Shown piece by piece: positions 46,950 to 57,540 of a stretch of 64,000 nucleotides of DNA. This stretch comes from Eucalyptus grandis. Taxonomy: Eukaryota > Streptophyta > Magnoliopsida > Myrtales > Myrtaceae. The stretch spans positions 21,842,559-21,906,558 of the forward strand of contig NC_052614.1 in the NCBI RefSeq assembly GCF_016545825.1. The letters are read 5' to 3'. The notes beneath the pieces were generated by a model that searched no databases, was not told the origin of the DNA, and saw only the letters and a list, made by a program, of their open reading frames with translations. Position 1 is the first letter of the stretch. Every line of letters begins with the position of its first letter. The position numbers were made by a program, and so were the translations under genes.

Positions 46950-49040
46950 CGAAAAGATGAGGATACTTTTGCCTCATTTCCTTTTCTCTTTCCGACATGA
47001 CCTCTTCCACGCCATGGTGTCGCCACAAGACTTTAAGGGGCTGTTTGGTAACGTGCCAAACAGTACCCGATTATGATTTTTTGTTCCCGAGAGTAGTTTT
47101 GGAACAGAATCGCGTTTGGTAAAATTTTTGTTCCCGGTAACAGATTTGGAGTGGAATCAAGAATAAAAAAAAAGTTGATTCTTGTTGATTCTTGTTCCGA
47201 GAACAAATTTGAGAATCAAAACCAACTCTTCTTTTTGTTCCCTTCCGCCATCCTGCGACTACCATCCACCACCGCCCGTCACCGTTCGCAGCCGCCAGTT
47301 GCCGTCCACTGGTCCGGCGAGCTCGCCGGAGGCAAGCCTAGCCACCAGCAAGGCTTGGCCTCCCCGATCTGGCGAGGCCGAGCTTCACCGGGGCTAGGTA
47401 AGCCTCGCGACACCCAGCCTCGCCGGTGGCCAGGCGAGCCTTGCCCAACCCGAGCAAGGCCCGCCTAGTCACCAATGAGGCTCGCCTAGCCCTGTTGGTG
47501 GCTAGGCAGGCTTTCGCCCAGCCTCGACGAGGCTGGCCTAGCCACTCATGAGGCTCGGTCTCGCCGGATGCGGCGAGGCCGAGCCATGATGGGGTTGGGC
47601 GAGACTCGCCCGGCTACCGGTGAGGCTCGGCCGATAAGGGCCGGCCTCGGCGAGGGGCCCCGCAACGCTCCCGGTGAGGTCGCCACCACAAGAAGAAGAA
47701 AAGAATAAGAGAAAAAGGAAGAAAAAGAAAAGAAAAAAAGTAAAAAAAGCAAAAAAAAAAATTATTTAAAAAATTAAAAGAAATTGATTTGGAAAAGAAT
47801 CAATTAGAACGGTATCAAACACAATTCTATTCCAAAATAAGAAATTTTGGACAGTTACCAAACGGCTTAAAATGCTTAGAATCTGTTCCCGGAAACAGAA
47901 TAAAAAAGAATCATTTCTGATCAGAATCTGCTTTCGGAAACAGAATCGTTACTAAACGCGCCCTAATTAGCGGGATCACCTTCGTTCAGAGGACTTGCTC
48001 TTTTCGATCCAGTATCTGCATCGACTCCTCCACGTATCTCACTTTTTCATCTACTCTGATAATCTCATGATCAAGTACATGAGCATGATCGGGCTGATAC
48101 TTCTTTAGCATCGACACATGGAAGACATCATGTAGATTCGACAATTTAGGTGGCAATGCCAATTGATAGGCTACGTCTCCTACCCTTTCGAGGATTTCGA
48201 AAGGTCCAACAAACCTCGGGCTCAACTTGCCCTTCATTCTGAATTGCAATACACCCTTTATCAGGGATACCTTTAGAAATACGTGATCTCCTATGCCAAA
48301 TTCTAACAGTCTTCTACGCTTATCTGCGTAACTCTTTTGTCGACTCTGGGCCATCTTGAGTCTATTTCTGATGATTTCTATCACATTCGTAGTACCTTGT
48401 ACCAACTCGGGTCCTATCAGTCTTCTCTCACCTACTTCATTCCAGTAGATAGGTGTCCTATAGCTTCTCCCATATAGTGCCTCATAGGGAGCCATACCGA
48501 TACTTTGACGGAAACTATTATTATACGCAAACTCCACCAAGTGTAACTTCTCATACCAACATCCTTTTAAATCAATTACGCAAGCTCTCAACATGTCTTC
48601 CAATATTTGGATTACTCTTTCGGTCTGTCCATCTGTCTACGGATGAAAGGAAAACTAAATTGAAGCTTGGTCCCTAATGCGATTTAGAGACCTTGCCAGA
48701 AATTTGAGGTAAATCTCGAATCCCGATCTAACATGATGGTTACAGGAACACCATGTAAGTGTACTACTTAGCTTACATATATTGCGGCATATTTATCCAT
48801 CGGATAATCCATACGAACTGCTAGGAAATGGGCAGACTTAGTTAAACAATCCACTATCACTCAGATGGAATCGTGACTACTTGATGTCCTTGGTAATCCT
48901 TGCACGAAATCCATCGTTACGTGCTCCCATTTCCACTCTAGTATATCCAGTGGTCTTAGCATTCCTGCAGGCTTGTATCACAGGCCGATCGATCTAGCGT
49001 TCACTTGCCCATGCGGCCTTAGGAATTTCTCCCAAGTCAG
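46950..49040 (-). pseudogene. Chromovirus (Tekay/Del-like) integrase and chromodomain, interrupted
   Basis: On the minus strand the integrase core is readable from about 49020: GVPVTIMLDRD then SRFTS carries the second catalytic Asp, TDGQTERV the Glu. Continuing from 48603, MAPYEALYGRSYRTP, the GPFEI block and HDVFHVSMLKKYQPD form the C-terminal region. A chromodomain follows: YVEESMQILDRKEQVL, a stop, then TKVIPLI. A 927-bp PIF/Harbinger-like element splits it here, and it resumes at 47036 with KVLWRHHGVEEVMSEREKEM, ending near YPHLF (about 46955). Chromodomains direct these elements to heterochromatin. Several stops (for example at 48730-48870) and the loss of everything upstream of integrase make it non-functional. 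Confidence 0.85.
47037..47963. mobile_element. PIF/Harbinger-like non-autonomous element in the chromodomain
   Basis: This 927-bp unit starts GGGGCTGTTTGGTAACG and ends in the complement of GGGCGCGTTTAGTAACG. It is flanked by TAA at 47034-47036 and 47964-47966. Outer thirds are A/T-rich with inverted GGAACAGAATC-type phrases; the middle (about 47260-47690) is strongly GC-rich with repeated GGCGAGGC-type words, followed by an A-rich tract. No transposase is present. The TAA duplication and terminal words fit PIF/Harbinger. Confidence 0.9.
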
Positions 49041-49066
49041 CCTTTCTCACACTCACTCATAATGAT

Positions 49067-49401
49067 TGTAGAGAGAGAAAACTCTAGAGAGAGAAGCTTT
49101 GAATTGTATTCACTTGCAAAAAATGAGATGATACAAATGGGGAGGAGACCCCTATTTATACAAGTACAAGGCAAACCGTATCTGTAGATCTCTCCTTGAT
49201 CTAACGGTAGAGATTACATCTCCTCAATTACCAACTATCCGTATTTATTACATACAAATACATTTACCGTATCTCCCGCCCCCAAGAGTATTCTAGAAGA
49301 CTCGAGAAAACCCTAAGTTTCGGGGATACAAGCTGAGAGTCGGATGTGTCACACCTGTCTCGTAGGAAACTCTTGGAAATGCTTTCTTTTGGGCCGTGAT
49401 A
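49067..49401 (-). repeat. 3' LTR of a second chromovirus (Galadriel/Reina-like)
   Basis: About 335 bp. On the minus strand it begins TATCACGGCCCAAAAG (normally TGTCACGG) right after a GGTGGGGGAGAA polypurine tract (49412-49401 side), contains TATAAATAGGGG near 49152-49163, and ends CTCTCTACA. It appears to interrupt the integrase of the Tekay-like element to its left. Confidence 0.65.
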
Positions 49402-50735
49402 TTCTCCCCCACCTAATCAGGCGACACCTCGTTGCGTCTTCGGTATGGAAAGTATCGATCTCCTTCTTGAACTGCCAAAGACTTTCTGCGGCCTCCCAAT
49501 TTGCTTCATTCTTCAGAAGGCCCTACCATTGAATGAAATATTCTCGCTTGGGCGCACAGTACCGCTTCTGTATGACTCGATCCGCCATGATGCTCTCGAC
49601 TTTTTGATCATACGAGGTTTTAGCCCAAGTGGTGCCCGTTGCGACTCTCCTCGATCCAGATCTTCCTCATCAACCTAAAAAGGTTTAAGCATACTCACAT
49701 GGAAAACCGGATGTACCTTGAGCTTTGGTGGTAACTCCGGCTTGTAAGCGACCTTTCTGACCCATTATAGCACATAAAACGACCCCTCGTAGCGATGGAT
49801 CAACCCCTTGTGCACGTCATTGTATCAAAGCACCATGTGTAGCTTGACCAACACTTGGTCCCTGACCTGGAACTCCATATGCCGTCGCTTCTTGTCGGTC
49901 GACTTCTTCATGCGCTTGGAGGCCTTGTGTAGACACGCCCTTGCTAAGTCGGCCTGCTCTTGCCAATCCTTGGCGAACTTGTAAGTGGGTGGACTACTCC
50001 CCCGATAACCCGATGCGATCACACTCGGGGTATTTGGTTGTTGCCCAATCGCGATCTCGAAGGGACTATCGCCGGTTGACTCACTCCACTGCAGATTGTA
50101 AGAGAATTGGGCTACATCGATCAACTTTGCCCAAGTCACTCGCGTTGTACTCATGTAGTGTCAGAGATAAATCTCCAAGAGTGCATTAACCTGCTCCATC
50201 TGACCGTTGGTTTGGGGATGCAAACTCGTGGACATATTTAGCTCTGACCCCAGCAGCTTGAAATTCGGACCAGAAACACCCTGTTAAGCGAGGATCATGA
50301 TTGCTCACGATCGTTTGTGGCACACCCTAGTACTTGACCACGTGCTTCATGAATAGCTTGGCCGCCTCCTCATCCGGACAATCCTTTGTTGCAAGAACAA
50401 AGGTCGCGTACTTGGAGAACCTATCCACCACGGCCATGAGAGCCTGACACCCTTCGGACTTTGGCAGGTTGACAATAAAGTCCATGGAGACACTCTCCCA
50501 TGGACGAGTTGGAACAGGAAGTGGCTCCAACAGGCTTAGCAACAAGCGTTGCTCCAGCTTGTCTTGTTGGCATACCAGACAAGTCTTCACATAAGCCTCC
50601 ACGTCGTCCCGCATTTACGGCCAGTAGTACCGATATTCGACGAGGGCCAAGGTGCGGTGGATCCCTGGATTACCCACCCACTTTGAGTCATAGCACTCGT
50701 GCAAAATCTCCTTCCTTAGCTTCCCATGGAAGGGT
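49402..50735 (-). pseudogene. Chromovirus integrase and chromodomain, broken and truncated
   Basis: On the minus strand this reads from FHGKLRKEILHECYDSKWVG through the zinc-binding end (AYVKTCLVCQQDK), the core with first Asp (VSMDFIVNLP), a changed second site (IVSNHDPRLTG, where SDRDPRFTG is usual) and the Glu-bearing block (HPQTNGQMEQVN). The C-terminus runs from 50154 to 49825 and continues with HPVFHVSMLKPF. A chromodomain near 49610-49450 reads REYFIQW*GLLKNEANWE. Stops and frameshifts are common, for instance directly before MRDDVEAY and inside the chromodomain. The upstream part is missing at 50736, where an LTR starts. Confidence 0.8.
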
Positions 50736-51554
50736 TGTGGCATCCCAAAATTCAAGACAAGCTCTAAGGTGTATTAAAGCTCGTAATTAGGTAATGCAAT
50801 TTCCTATGGCTTATGCTTTAGCCATTAGTCTCTTTTAAGATTAGGTGATTTGTGCTTGTGTTTATGAGATTTTTAAATTTGATAGATTAATCTATGCTTG
50901 GCCATGCACTTTATGGATTAAATTCCTATAAATAAAATGTCACAAGATTTTGGCCATGTAAAATTTAGTAATTTAATTCTTAAAATAAAGGATAAGAAAA
51001 AGGGGAAAAATTGATTTTAATTAGGTTGGGCCTTAGGCCCATTGGCCTAAGCTTTAATGGGCCAAGCTAGTCGGCCCTATTAGAGCCGCGGATGGGGCTG
51101 CTGTCACCGGCCCATTGAGGCCCAAGGAGGAGTGGTCGTCGGCCACAAGGGAGGCCCAAACCCAAAGCCCAAGCCCATCTTGCATGTGTGGTGACAAGTG
51201 GCAAGAAGGGTGGCATGCATTGGTCAATTGAAAGGCAAACTAATCATTGCAAATGATTAGGAAATGGGGGAATAAAAGGGAAGAGGAGAGAGAGAGGTGG
51301 CCGGTTGAGCTACCGCCCAAAGAGAGAGAGATTGTGTGAGAGAGGGAGAGTGAGGCCGAGAGGGAGGAGAGGCCGAGAGGAAGGAGTCGCCGTTCGCCGC
51401 CGTGTGCCCTCGTTCGTGTGGTCTAGAGGCAAGTTGGGAATCCACTTTCTACTCTTGCACTAATGTTTTGCATGTATGGTCGAAATCTAGGTTGTTTGGA
51501 GGCATGGGAGTGAAGCAAGTGTGGTTGGTTCTTGAGTTGCATGCTGTTTTCGCA

Positions 51555-52127
51555 TGAACTGTTTGAGTCAGAAACTTGTGAGAGCTTGCATGCATGTTTA
51601 GAGTTCGATTTTGACTTTAATATCTTCATGAAAGTTGTATCTAACATCTTAAACTACAAAATAATCAAATTTGGTGTAAACTTATGGATATTTGAGGGGT
51701 CAAACTCTCATCCTACGGAGATGCTAGATCTGGAATGTTTTCGAATGAACTGTTTGAGTCAGAAACTTGTGAGAGCTTTCATGCATGTTTTGAGTTCGAT
51801 TTTGACTTTTATCTATTCATTAAAGTTGTAGCTAACATCTTAAACTACAACATACTCAAATTTGGTGTAAAATGATGGATATTTGAGGGGTAAAACTCTC
51901 ATCCTACGGAGATGCTAGATCTGGAATGTTTTCGCATGAACTGTTTGAGTCAGAAACTTGTGAGAGCTTGCATGCATGTTTTGAGTTCTATTTTTACTTT
52001 TATCTCTTGATAAAAGTTGTAGCTAACATATTAAACTACAACATACTAAAATTTTGCGTAAAATTATGGATATTTAAGTGGTAAAACACTCATCCTATGG
52101 AGACATCAGATCTGGAACGATTTCACT
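51555..52127 (+). repeat. 191-bp tandem triplication in LTR copy 2
   Basis: Units start at 51555, 51746 and about 51937 with TGAACTGTTTGAGTCAGAAA and each contains CATCCTACGGAGATGCTAGA or a variant. Copies 1 and 3 have a single unit at this place. Confidence 0.9.
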
Positions 52128-53900
52128 GACCTTTCGGTAGATTTGTGGTTGCATGCTGATTTCTACTAAGAATATATTTTTTACTTCTTCATGAAACTTT
52201 CAGAGAACATCTTGAAGTTTAACATACTAAAATTTGAAGCAAAATGAACAAGTGTAGCCTAGTGAAGCAACTTACTCTTGAAAACCGTAGATCTGGAGAC
52301 GCGGTACAGGTTACCCGAGACTTCATGGACCCATATGGAGAATTTCCTTTGACAATATGACTTAGATTTCTTCATGAAAGTTGTAGGGGACATCTTGAAG
52401 TAAAACATATCCAAATTTCAGAGGAAAATAAGAAGTATAAGTGGGTAAAAACTCAGTATTTTGGAGAACCATGCACTGGACGTTTCGGTGTTAGATCCAG
52501 AAGCTTCGTGTGACTGTAGAAAATAATATAAAAATAATTTTGCCTAGAAGTCTTCATGAAAAATATACCTTAGTGTCTTGTAAATAACTTGGTAAAATTT
52601 AATAATTTTCGGAGGTCGTTTGGATATTTTAATAAAATTAGTTCGGAAACTGTGCATTCTGTTTTATCCGAAATTTCATGCTGTATTTGTGTGAATTATG
52701 ATTTTGTGTAAAATTTTATTTGGTCATGTGTTTTGCATAAAATCATTATCCTATTGTCTTGCCTATCACTTGCCCCAATTTTATGATTTTGAGAATCATA
52801 TGGATATTTAAATTTAATATTTTCGAAAGTGGGACAAGCTGGAATTTAAATAAATGTCAAAAATGACATTATAAATGGATTATTTTAATTGGTACGAATT
52901 CCATAAATTTTATTTTATGAATAATTGTACCTTGTTGCATGTATGATGAGGTCTTGATGCACGCATTGAGATGCATGTATGAATTCAATGCTGAATATGA
53001 TTTTGTTTGCCATTACATCATGTACCATGCTGAATTGAGACCTAAACTGGTGAGCATGAGTAATGATAAATGAGAAATCTATTTGTGGCGGATGATAATG
53101 CCCTAGGAGTGTCAGGATGCTCGGGATGGGGGGTGTCGGATGCCCGGAATGTATAGAGATACATGGCCGGATGGCCCTGGGAGTGTCAGGATGCCCGGAA
53201 TGGTTGGGTGCCGGAAGCCTCAGAGGTCTTTGCCCGAGGGGATGCTTCGTGATGCCAGTTGGGATGCGAGATGCCCGGGATGTGGGGGTGCCGGATGCCC
53301 GGTGGCCTTGAGTGGCTGAATGCCGGAGGTTTTTCTCGTGATGCCAGGATGGGGTGCGAGTGTAAAGTATGAGATGAAATTGGTGATCTTGAGAAAGGGT
53401 GATGGGGTGACCAAATTGAAAGTTAAAAATGGAAATTGAATCATGCATGATATGCATACATGACATGATATGATGATGATCACCTGTGGCATACATGTTA
53501 TGATATGATGATGATCACCTGTGGCATACATGATATGATATGATGATGATCACCTATGATGATGAGGACATGTGTATGATATGGTGAGGACATGTGTATG
53601 ATATGATGATGACATGTGTATGATATGGTGATGACATGTGTATGATATGATGATGACATGTGTATGATATGATGATGACATGTGTATGATATGATGATGT
53701 CATGATGATGATGACGTGTGTATGACATGATGATGATGATATGTCTATGACAAAATGATGATGGCATATGTATGATATGATGGTGACCTATAATATGATG
53801 ATAACATGTGTATGACATGATAATGATAACCTATGACATGACGACATGTATGTGTTATGATTGTGATGAAGATGTATGATGGCATATGCATGGCTTCAAG

Positions 53901-54029
53901 GTAAGTCTGCTTGGATGCATGATCAACATGTATGATGTTGTGCTTGTATTGCATGTTGCAATGAGTGGTTATTGGATTCTTTTACTTGCTGAGTGGTTGT
54001 ACTCACCCCTTCGGGGACCAACATTTCAG
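53901..54029 (+). other. Intron-like module in LTR copy 2
   Basis: TTCAAG|GTAAGT at the left and ACATTTCAG|ATTAGCAGC at the right, 129 nt apart, with a TGCTGAGTGG branch-point-like phrase and TACTCACCCC in between. If it is spliced, an upstream ATG (ATGCATGGCTTCAAG) comes into frame with the ORF in this copy only. Confidence 0.5.
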
Positions 54030-54038
54030 ATTAGCAGC

Positions 54039-54290
54039 ATGCCGCTCCCTGCTGTCATGCGAGGTGTTTTCTACGACCTACCTTCGGACGTAGAGGTTGA
54101 GTGCGAGGAATTCGATTGTCCTTCTGTTCCTAGTCTTACATATATTCAAGTGCGATGTCTAGTTATGTATGATGTGGGCCTAGCTGGGGGCCCGGTTGTC
54201 CAGGAGTTTATATCCGTCCATGTTCGACGCAACGGAGCGATGCGTGGGATGCTGTCGCCACCACCGCCTGATGCATCGGGATGGGTGTGA
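54039..54290 (+). CDS. LTR-resident small protein, family A copy 2 (unknown function)
   Basis: An 83-codon ORF from ATG (54039) to TGA begins MPLPAVMRGVFYDLPSDV and contains CPSVPSLTYIQVRCL, then GLAGGPVVQEFISVHVRRN, and a Pro-rich tail ending ASGWV. It lies 9 nt after the acceptor-like TTTCAG and 188 nt before an AATAAA (54478-54483). Against the copy at 61432 I count 24 synonymous and 14 non-synonymous codon differences and no indel, whereas flanking LTR sequence has many indels. I see no signal peptide, zinc motif or known domain. It may be translated from an LTR transcript; expression is not shown. It could still be a chance ORF, but the substitution pattern argues against that. Confidence 0.5.
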   Translation: MPLPAVMRGVFYDLPSDVEVECEEFDCPSVPSLTYIQVRCLVMYDVGLAGGPVVQEFISVHVRRNGAMRGMLSPPPPDASGWV

Positions 54291-54834
54291 GTACCCGTGC
54301 GTGACGAGTAGGAGCTGGATCTTTTTGGGATAGTTAGCCGACACTGATGATGGGGATTTAGCACGTGAGTTGTAACGGGTCGAGGGTTTCTTTTTGAGGT
54401 TTTAGGCCGAGCGTGGCTGAGTCCTGGCTTTTCCTTTTGATATACCGACCCAAGAAATCCCATCCTGAAAATATGTAAATAAAGTGTCATGGCTCATCTT
54501 TTAATCATGATGATTAGTGGTGTGCAATTGTATCATGGTTGTTGGAGGGAGAGACGACGATGTATCGTAAGACGGCTTCTTTTTAGAGAGCCGATCTTTT
54601 GTAGACTTTTGACTAGACTCGTTTTGTATCTAAACCCCGTTGTTTATAAAAGTGTGCCTTTAGAGGAATGTTGCCCTGCTTTTCTATCCCATGTTGTTTG
54701 TTGTTAGGGGTTATTTTCGCTTAAGCATGTACTTAACCGATTGAATTGGCAACGCGTCTTGGGAACGTCACATTTGTATCAACCACCGAGGGATGTGCGC
54801 ACGCTCTAGGTCCGAGGTGTGACACAAATGAACT

Positions 54835-54950
54835 GAATTTGTATCAATATGAAAATTTTTAGGACTAAATTAGTCCAATTGAAAGGTTTATAACTAAATT
54901 GGTACCAATGCAATAGGTTTATAACTTTTTTAGTACTTTTTCTCATATGT
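54835..54950. repeat. Fold-back repeat family, right-half fragment
   Basis: It carries the theme TTAGGACTAAATTAGTCC, then GGTACCAATGCAATAGGTTT and TATAACTTTTTTAGTAC. It matches the right half of the element at 14027-14358. Confidence 0.5.
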
Positions 54951-55164
54951 GGCAATGACTTACTTGCCTTGACTTATAGTTATGACTAAAGCTAAAGATT
55001 CTAATTGCGGACATGGAACTCTTGTGATAATGTTCATAGAAGCAAGCGCTAACACTGGCGTCCTTTCTACCTTTAGCCAAAAGAAGTATGGGAGGAAAAA
55101 GACTCAAAACTAAGGAACAGTTTTACAAGTCTGCATAAAATGCGATACCAAGAGAGATTAACAC
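54951..55164. other. No feature seen
   Basis: Short unassigned stretch before the SIRE solo LTR. Confidence 0.4.
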
Positions 55165-56137
55165 CGAAAGGGCTAGTAGAACACCTAGAGGGGGTGAATA
55201 GGTGTGAAAATAGATTTTTGCAAAATGCAGTAAAAATGCTTTACTTTTAAACTAAGTTTGATTGACTATAGACTTTACAGAATGATTCAGACTTTAGCAA
55301 CTATTTCAAAACACATAAGTATATCGTAGCAAATAAAGTAAAGGGATTCAAGGTAGAGAAAAATAAACACAAGATTTATAGTGGTTCGGCTTAGATCAAG
55401 CTTACGTTCACCTCTCCCACGCTGATAGCTTTTTGGCTGGTTTCCACTATGAATCAAAAGAGATTGTTACGGCCGTGTGATCTCAACTTTTTAGAGAGGT
55501 GATTCTACTGCTTTTCACACAATCACTCTCTAGAGTTTCTCTCTTTTGAGTATAAGTTTAAGCACTAAATGATGAAGGACAAGTAATTCGGTAGCTTCGG
55601 ACTTTGGAATTCTTCTTTTTTCGCTCTTCTTCGAATGACTTGAAAAACCTCCTTAAATACTCCTTAATGCTTTTTAGACCGTTGACACTTTTCAAAAGAA
55701 TTCTTCCAATCTCTACCCATTGAATAGAATCAATCAAAAAGATCTCGAGCTGTTTGAAGATTTCATATGAAAGTCCGTCAATTTTGTTCGCCCATACAAT
55801 CAGTATCTTGTTTTCTATAAGTTGATTCTTTCCAAATAAGCTTGCATTCCAAAATGATTTGCTTCTTCGAAATTGATTCAAATTAAGATAACCAATATGG
55901 TAAGTGATATTTCTAACTAGAAAGCCTAATATATCTTGTACATACTGAAACCTTGAAGGAAGAAAAAATAATCTTGAGTCTGATTAAGTCTTCATTCTTG
56001 CATTCAGTTTGGAACTTATCAAAATGGGTAGACTTTTGATGTAAGATAGACTTTGACACAGAAGTCTAGCATTCTTTTGAATAGAACTTAGTTAAGTTTT
56101 GTCAGTTTCACAACATCATAGGAGTTTTTCTCCAACA
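55165..56137 (-). mobile_element. Solo LTR of the SIRE-like Copia family
   Basis: About 973 bp. The low-coordinate end (GGCTAGTAGAACACCTAGAG) corresponds to the LTR end at 12321, and the high-coordinate end (GTTTTTCTCCAACA) to the LTR start. Candidate duplications AACAC (55160-55164) and AATAC (56138-56142) differ at one base. No internal sequence follows, so it is a solo LTR. Confidence 0.75.
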
Positions 56138-56590
56138 AATACTTCCTCGTGGAATCATACTAGCTTAGGGTGCAGAGAATTTTCGACGTGTCTATTATAG
56201 ATTATTCATTCCAAGATATGCCAACAATTGAAATTGCTGGTCCAATAGTATGGGAGTTGACCTTTCTAGTAGGGTCCAACCTCGGTTGACTATATCATAA
56301 TTAGAGTGACTAATTTCATTTTTGAGCCCCTTATTCCTTTTTTCAATAAATGTTCGTGGGATAAGTACGAGGACTACCATTTGTTTCCGCGCTGTGTCAG
56401 GAGAATTAATTCTTAGATGGATTAACCGGAACGACAGACACAACATATCTTTCTGTTTGGGACGTTATCCATCTTCATAATGGTCCAATTATGCGTCTTC
56501 AATATGCTTAGTCAAGTACAAGATTTATTAATCTTCCTACCATATGTAACCTATGTTTTCCTCCTTAAATAGTGAGAGTTCTTCCACCCT
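56138..56590. other. Upstream region of an SPH pseudogene
   Basis: No separate gene. A TATA-like CCTTAAATAGTGAG at about 56561-56574 lies just before the SPH-like sequence and could be its old promoter. Confidence 0.35.
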
Positions 56591-56920
56591 TTGCTATTCA
56601 CATTTCAAGCCAAGAACGAACACGACACGTGATCTTGTCCGCAAGAATTGTTGCCCTTCTACGGACGACGACCTCGGCTTTCACTACATTGCCGCTGCCA
56701 ACTAATGACGTTTCAAATTTCAGCCCCATTTTTTGTTTTTTTTTATTCTTTTGGAGATGCTCTTCTTTTGCAGCATGAAATGGCCGGGTCAATTTTACTA
56801 CCTTCACCAGAGATAATCCTTAAGTGTAGGGATTGTCGATGGAGTATAATACCGGATGGTCCATGTATGTACAACTACGAAATACAAAAATATAATCTTT
56901 GTGATACATGGAACGCCTAG
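56591..56920 (+). pseudogene. S1 self-incompatibility (SPH) family gene, broken copy 1
   Basis: SPH proteins are small secreted plant proteins related to the poppy stigma S protein. Three frames have to be combined to see the domain. At about 56650-56720, STDDDLGFHYIAAN gives the family's 'CKS.DDDLG' block, followed by two adjacent stops. RFKFQPHF matches the 'F.F.P.F' strand, then LFFCSMKWPGQFYYL (about 56758-56805) matches 'LFFC...W.G'. After another shift, KCRDCRWSIIPDGPCMYN (56824-56877) gives the C-terminal Cys/Trp block, ending at TAG 56918-56920. Two stops and two frameshifts, and no clear signal peptide, mark it as a pseudogene. Confidence 0.75.
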
Positions 56921-57303
56921 ACCAGTGATTAATACACAATTTCTCTACACCTTTTCATCATGAGACTGAATAATTGAAATGCACATTATCTTCAACCAAA
57001 GAAAAGAAACACATCTTTATCTTTAATTTCAAAATTGTATTTGATAGATAAAAAACTTTTCCTCGATGAGAAGTGGACCCATGATGTTAATTACAACTTG
57101 AGAGTCATCACAATTCCTGGACTCTTTATTAACAGCTGGAAGTAATGTGATTTTTTTCCTAAACAGGACCTCACTTTCAATTTATGCCCTCGGAGTTATC
57201 CAAAAATCCAGATGGTGGTAATTTCAAATTTAACTCTTTGTAGGAAATGCGACAGTGTATAGTAGGCATAATTTAACTGTTTAGAACGATAGAGACTTAT
57301 TGC
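56921..57303. other. No feature seen (3' flank of SPH copy 1)
   Basis: A/T-rich sequence with no supported gene. Confidence 0.4.
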
Positions 57304-57540
57304 TGACACTTCATATTCTCTGCACTTAGAAACACACTTAATTTATTTTATTTGTGTCTGTAACGCACTTAAATAGATTTTCCATTAAATAAGTAGAATT
57401 TGGAACAACAAGAACTAAGCAACCCTTTCAAATTCCTTGCTCTACTCTTCACATCATTTATTTACGTATATTTTCTTATATTAATTAGAAAAGAACCATT
57501 TGAAAATGAGAGTTTAATTGATTGGACATTGTTAGTGTAC
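57304..57540. repeat. Duplicated block, copy 1
   Basis: The sequence from TGACACTTCATATTCTCTGC through CCATTAAATAAGTAGAA to TTGATTGGACAT matches 63733-63935 apart from small indels. It lies downstream of an SPH pseudogene in both places. Confidence 0.85.

Larger units (their letters stand above)
50736..54824 (+). mobile_element. Large LTR, family A copy 2, divergent end and no target duplication
   Basis: Starts TGTGGCATCCC as in copies 1 and 3 and follows them closely to about 54540. The last 280 bp instead resemble family B (CCCTGCTTTTCTATCCCAT shared) and end GGTGTGACA at 54824. The 4,089-bp length is partly explained by a 191-bp triplication. The flanks (AGGGT and CAAAT) do not match, and the chromovirus ORF cut at 50736 does not resume at 54825, so it is either an LTR left by recombination between different elements or a rearranged junction. 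It carries the intact intron-like module and ORF. Confidence 0.8.

Noticed and set aside
47260..47700. Possible host gene in the GC-rich core of the Harbinger-like element
   Set aside because: Repeated GGCGAGGC-type words and frames open on both strands indicate simple repetition, not coding sequence.
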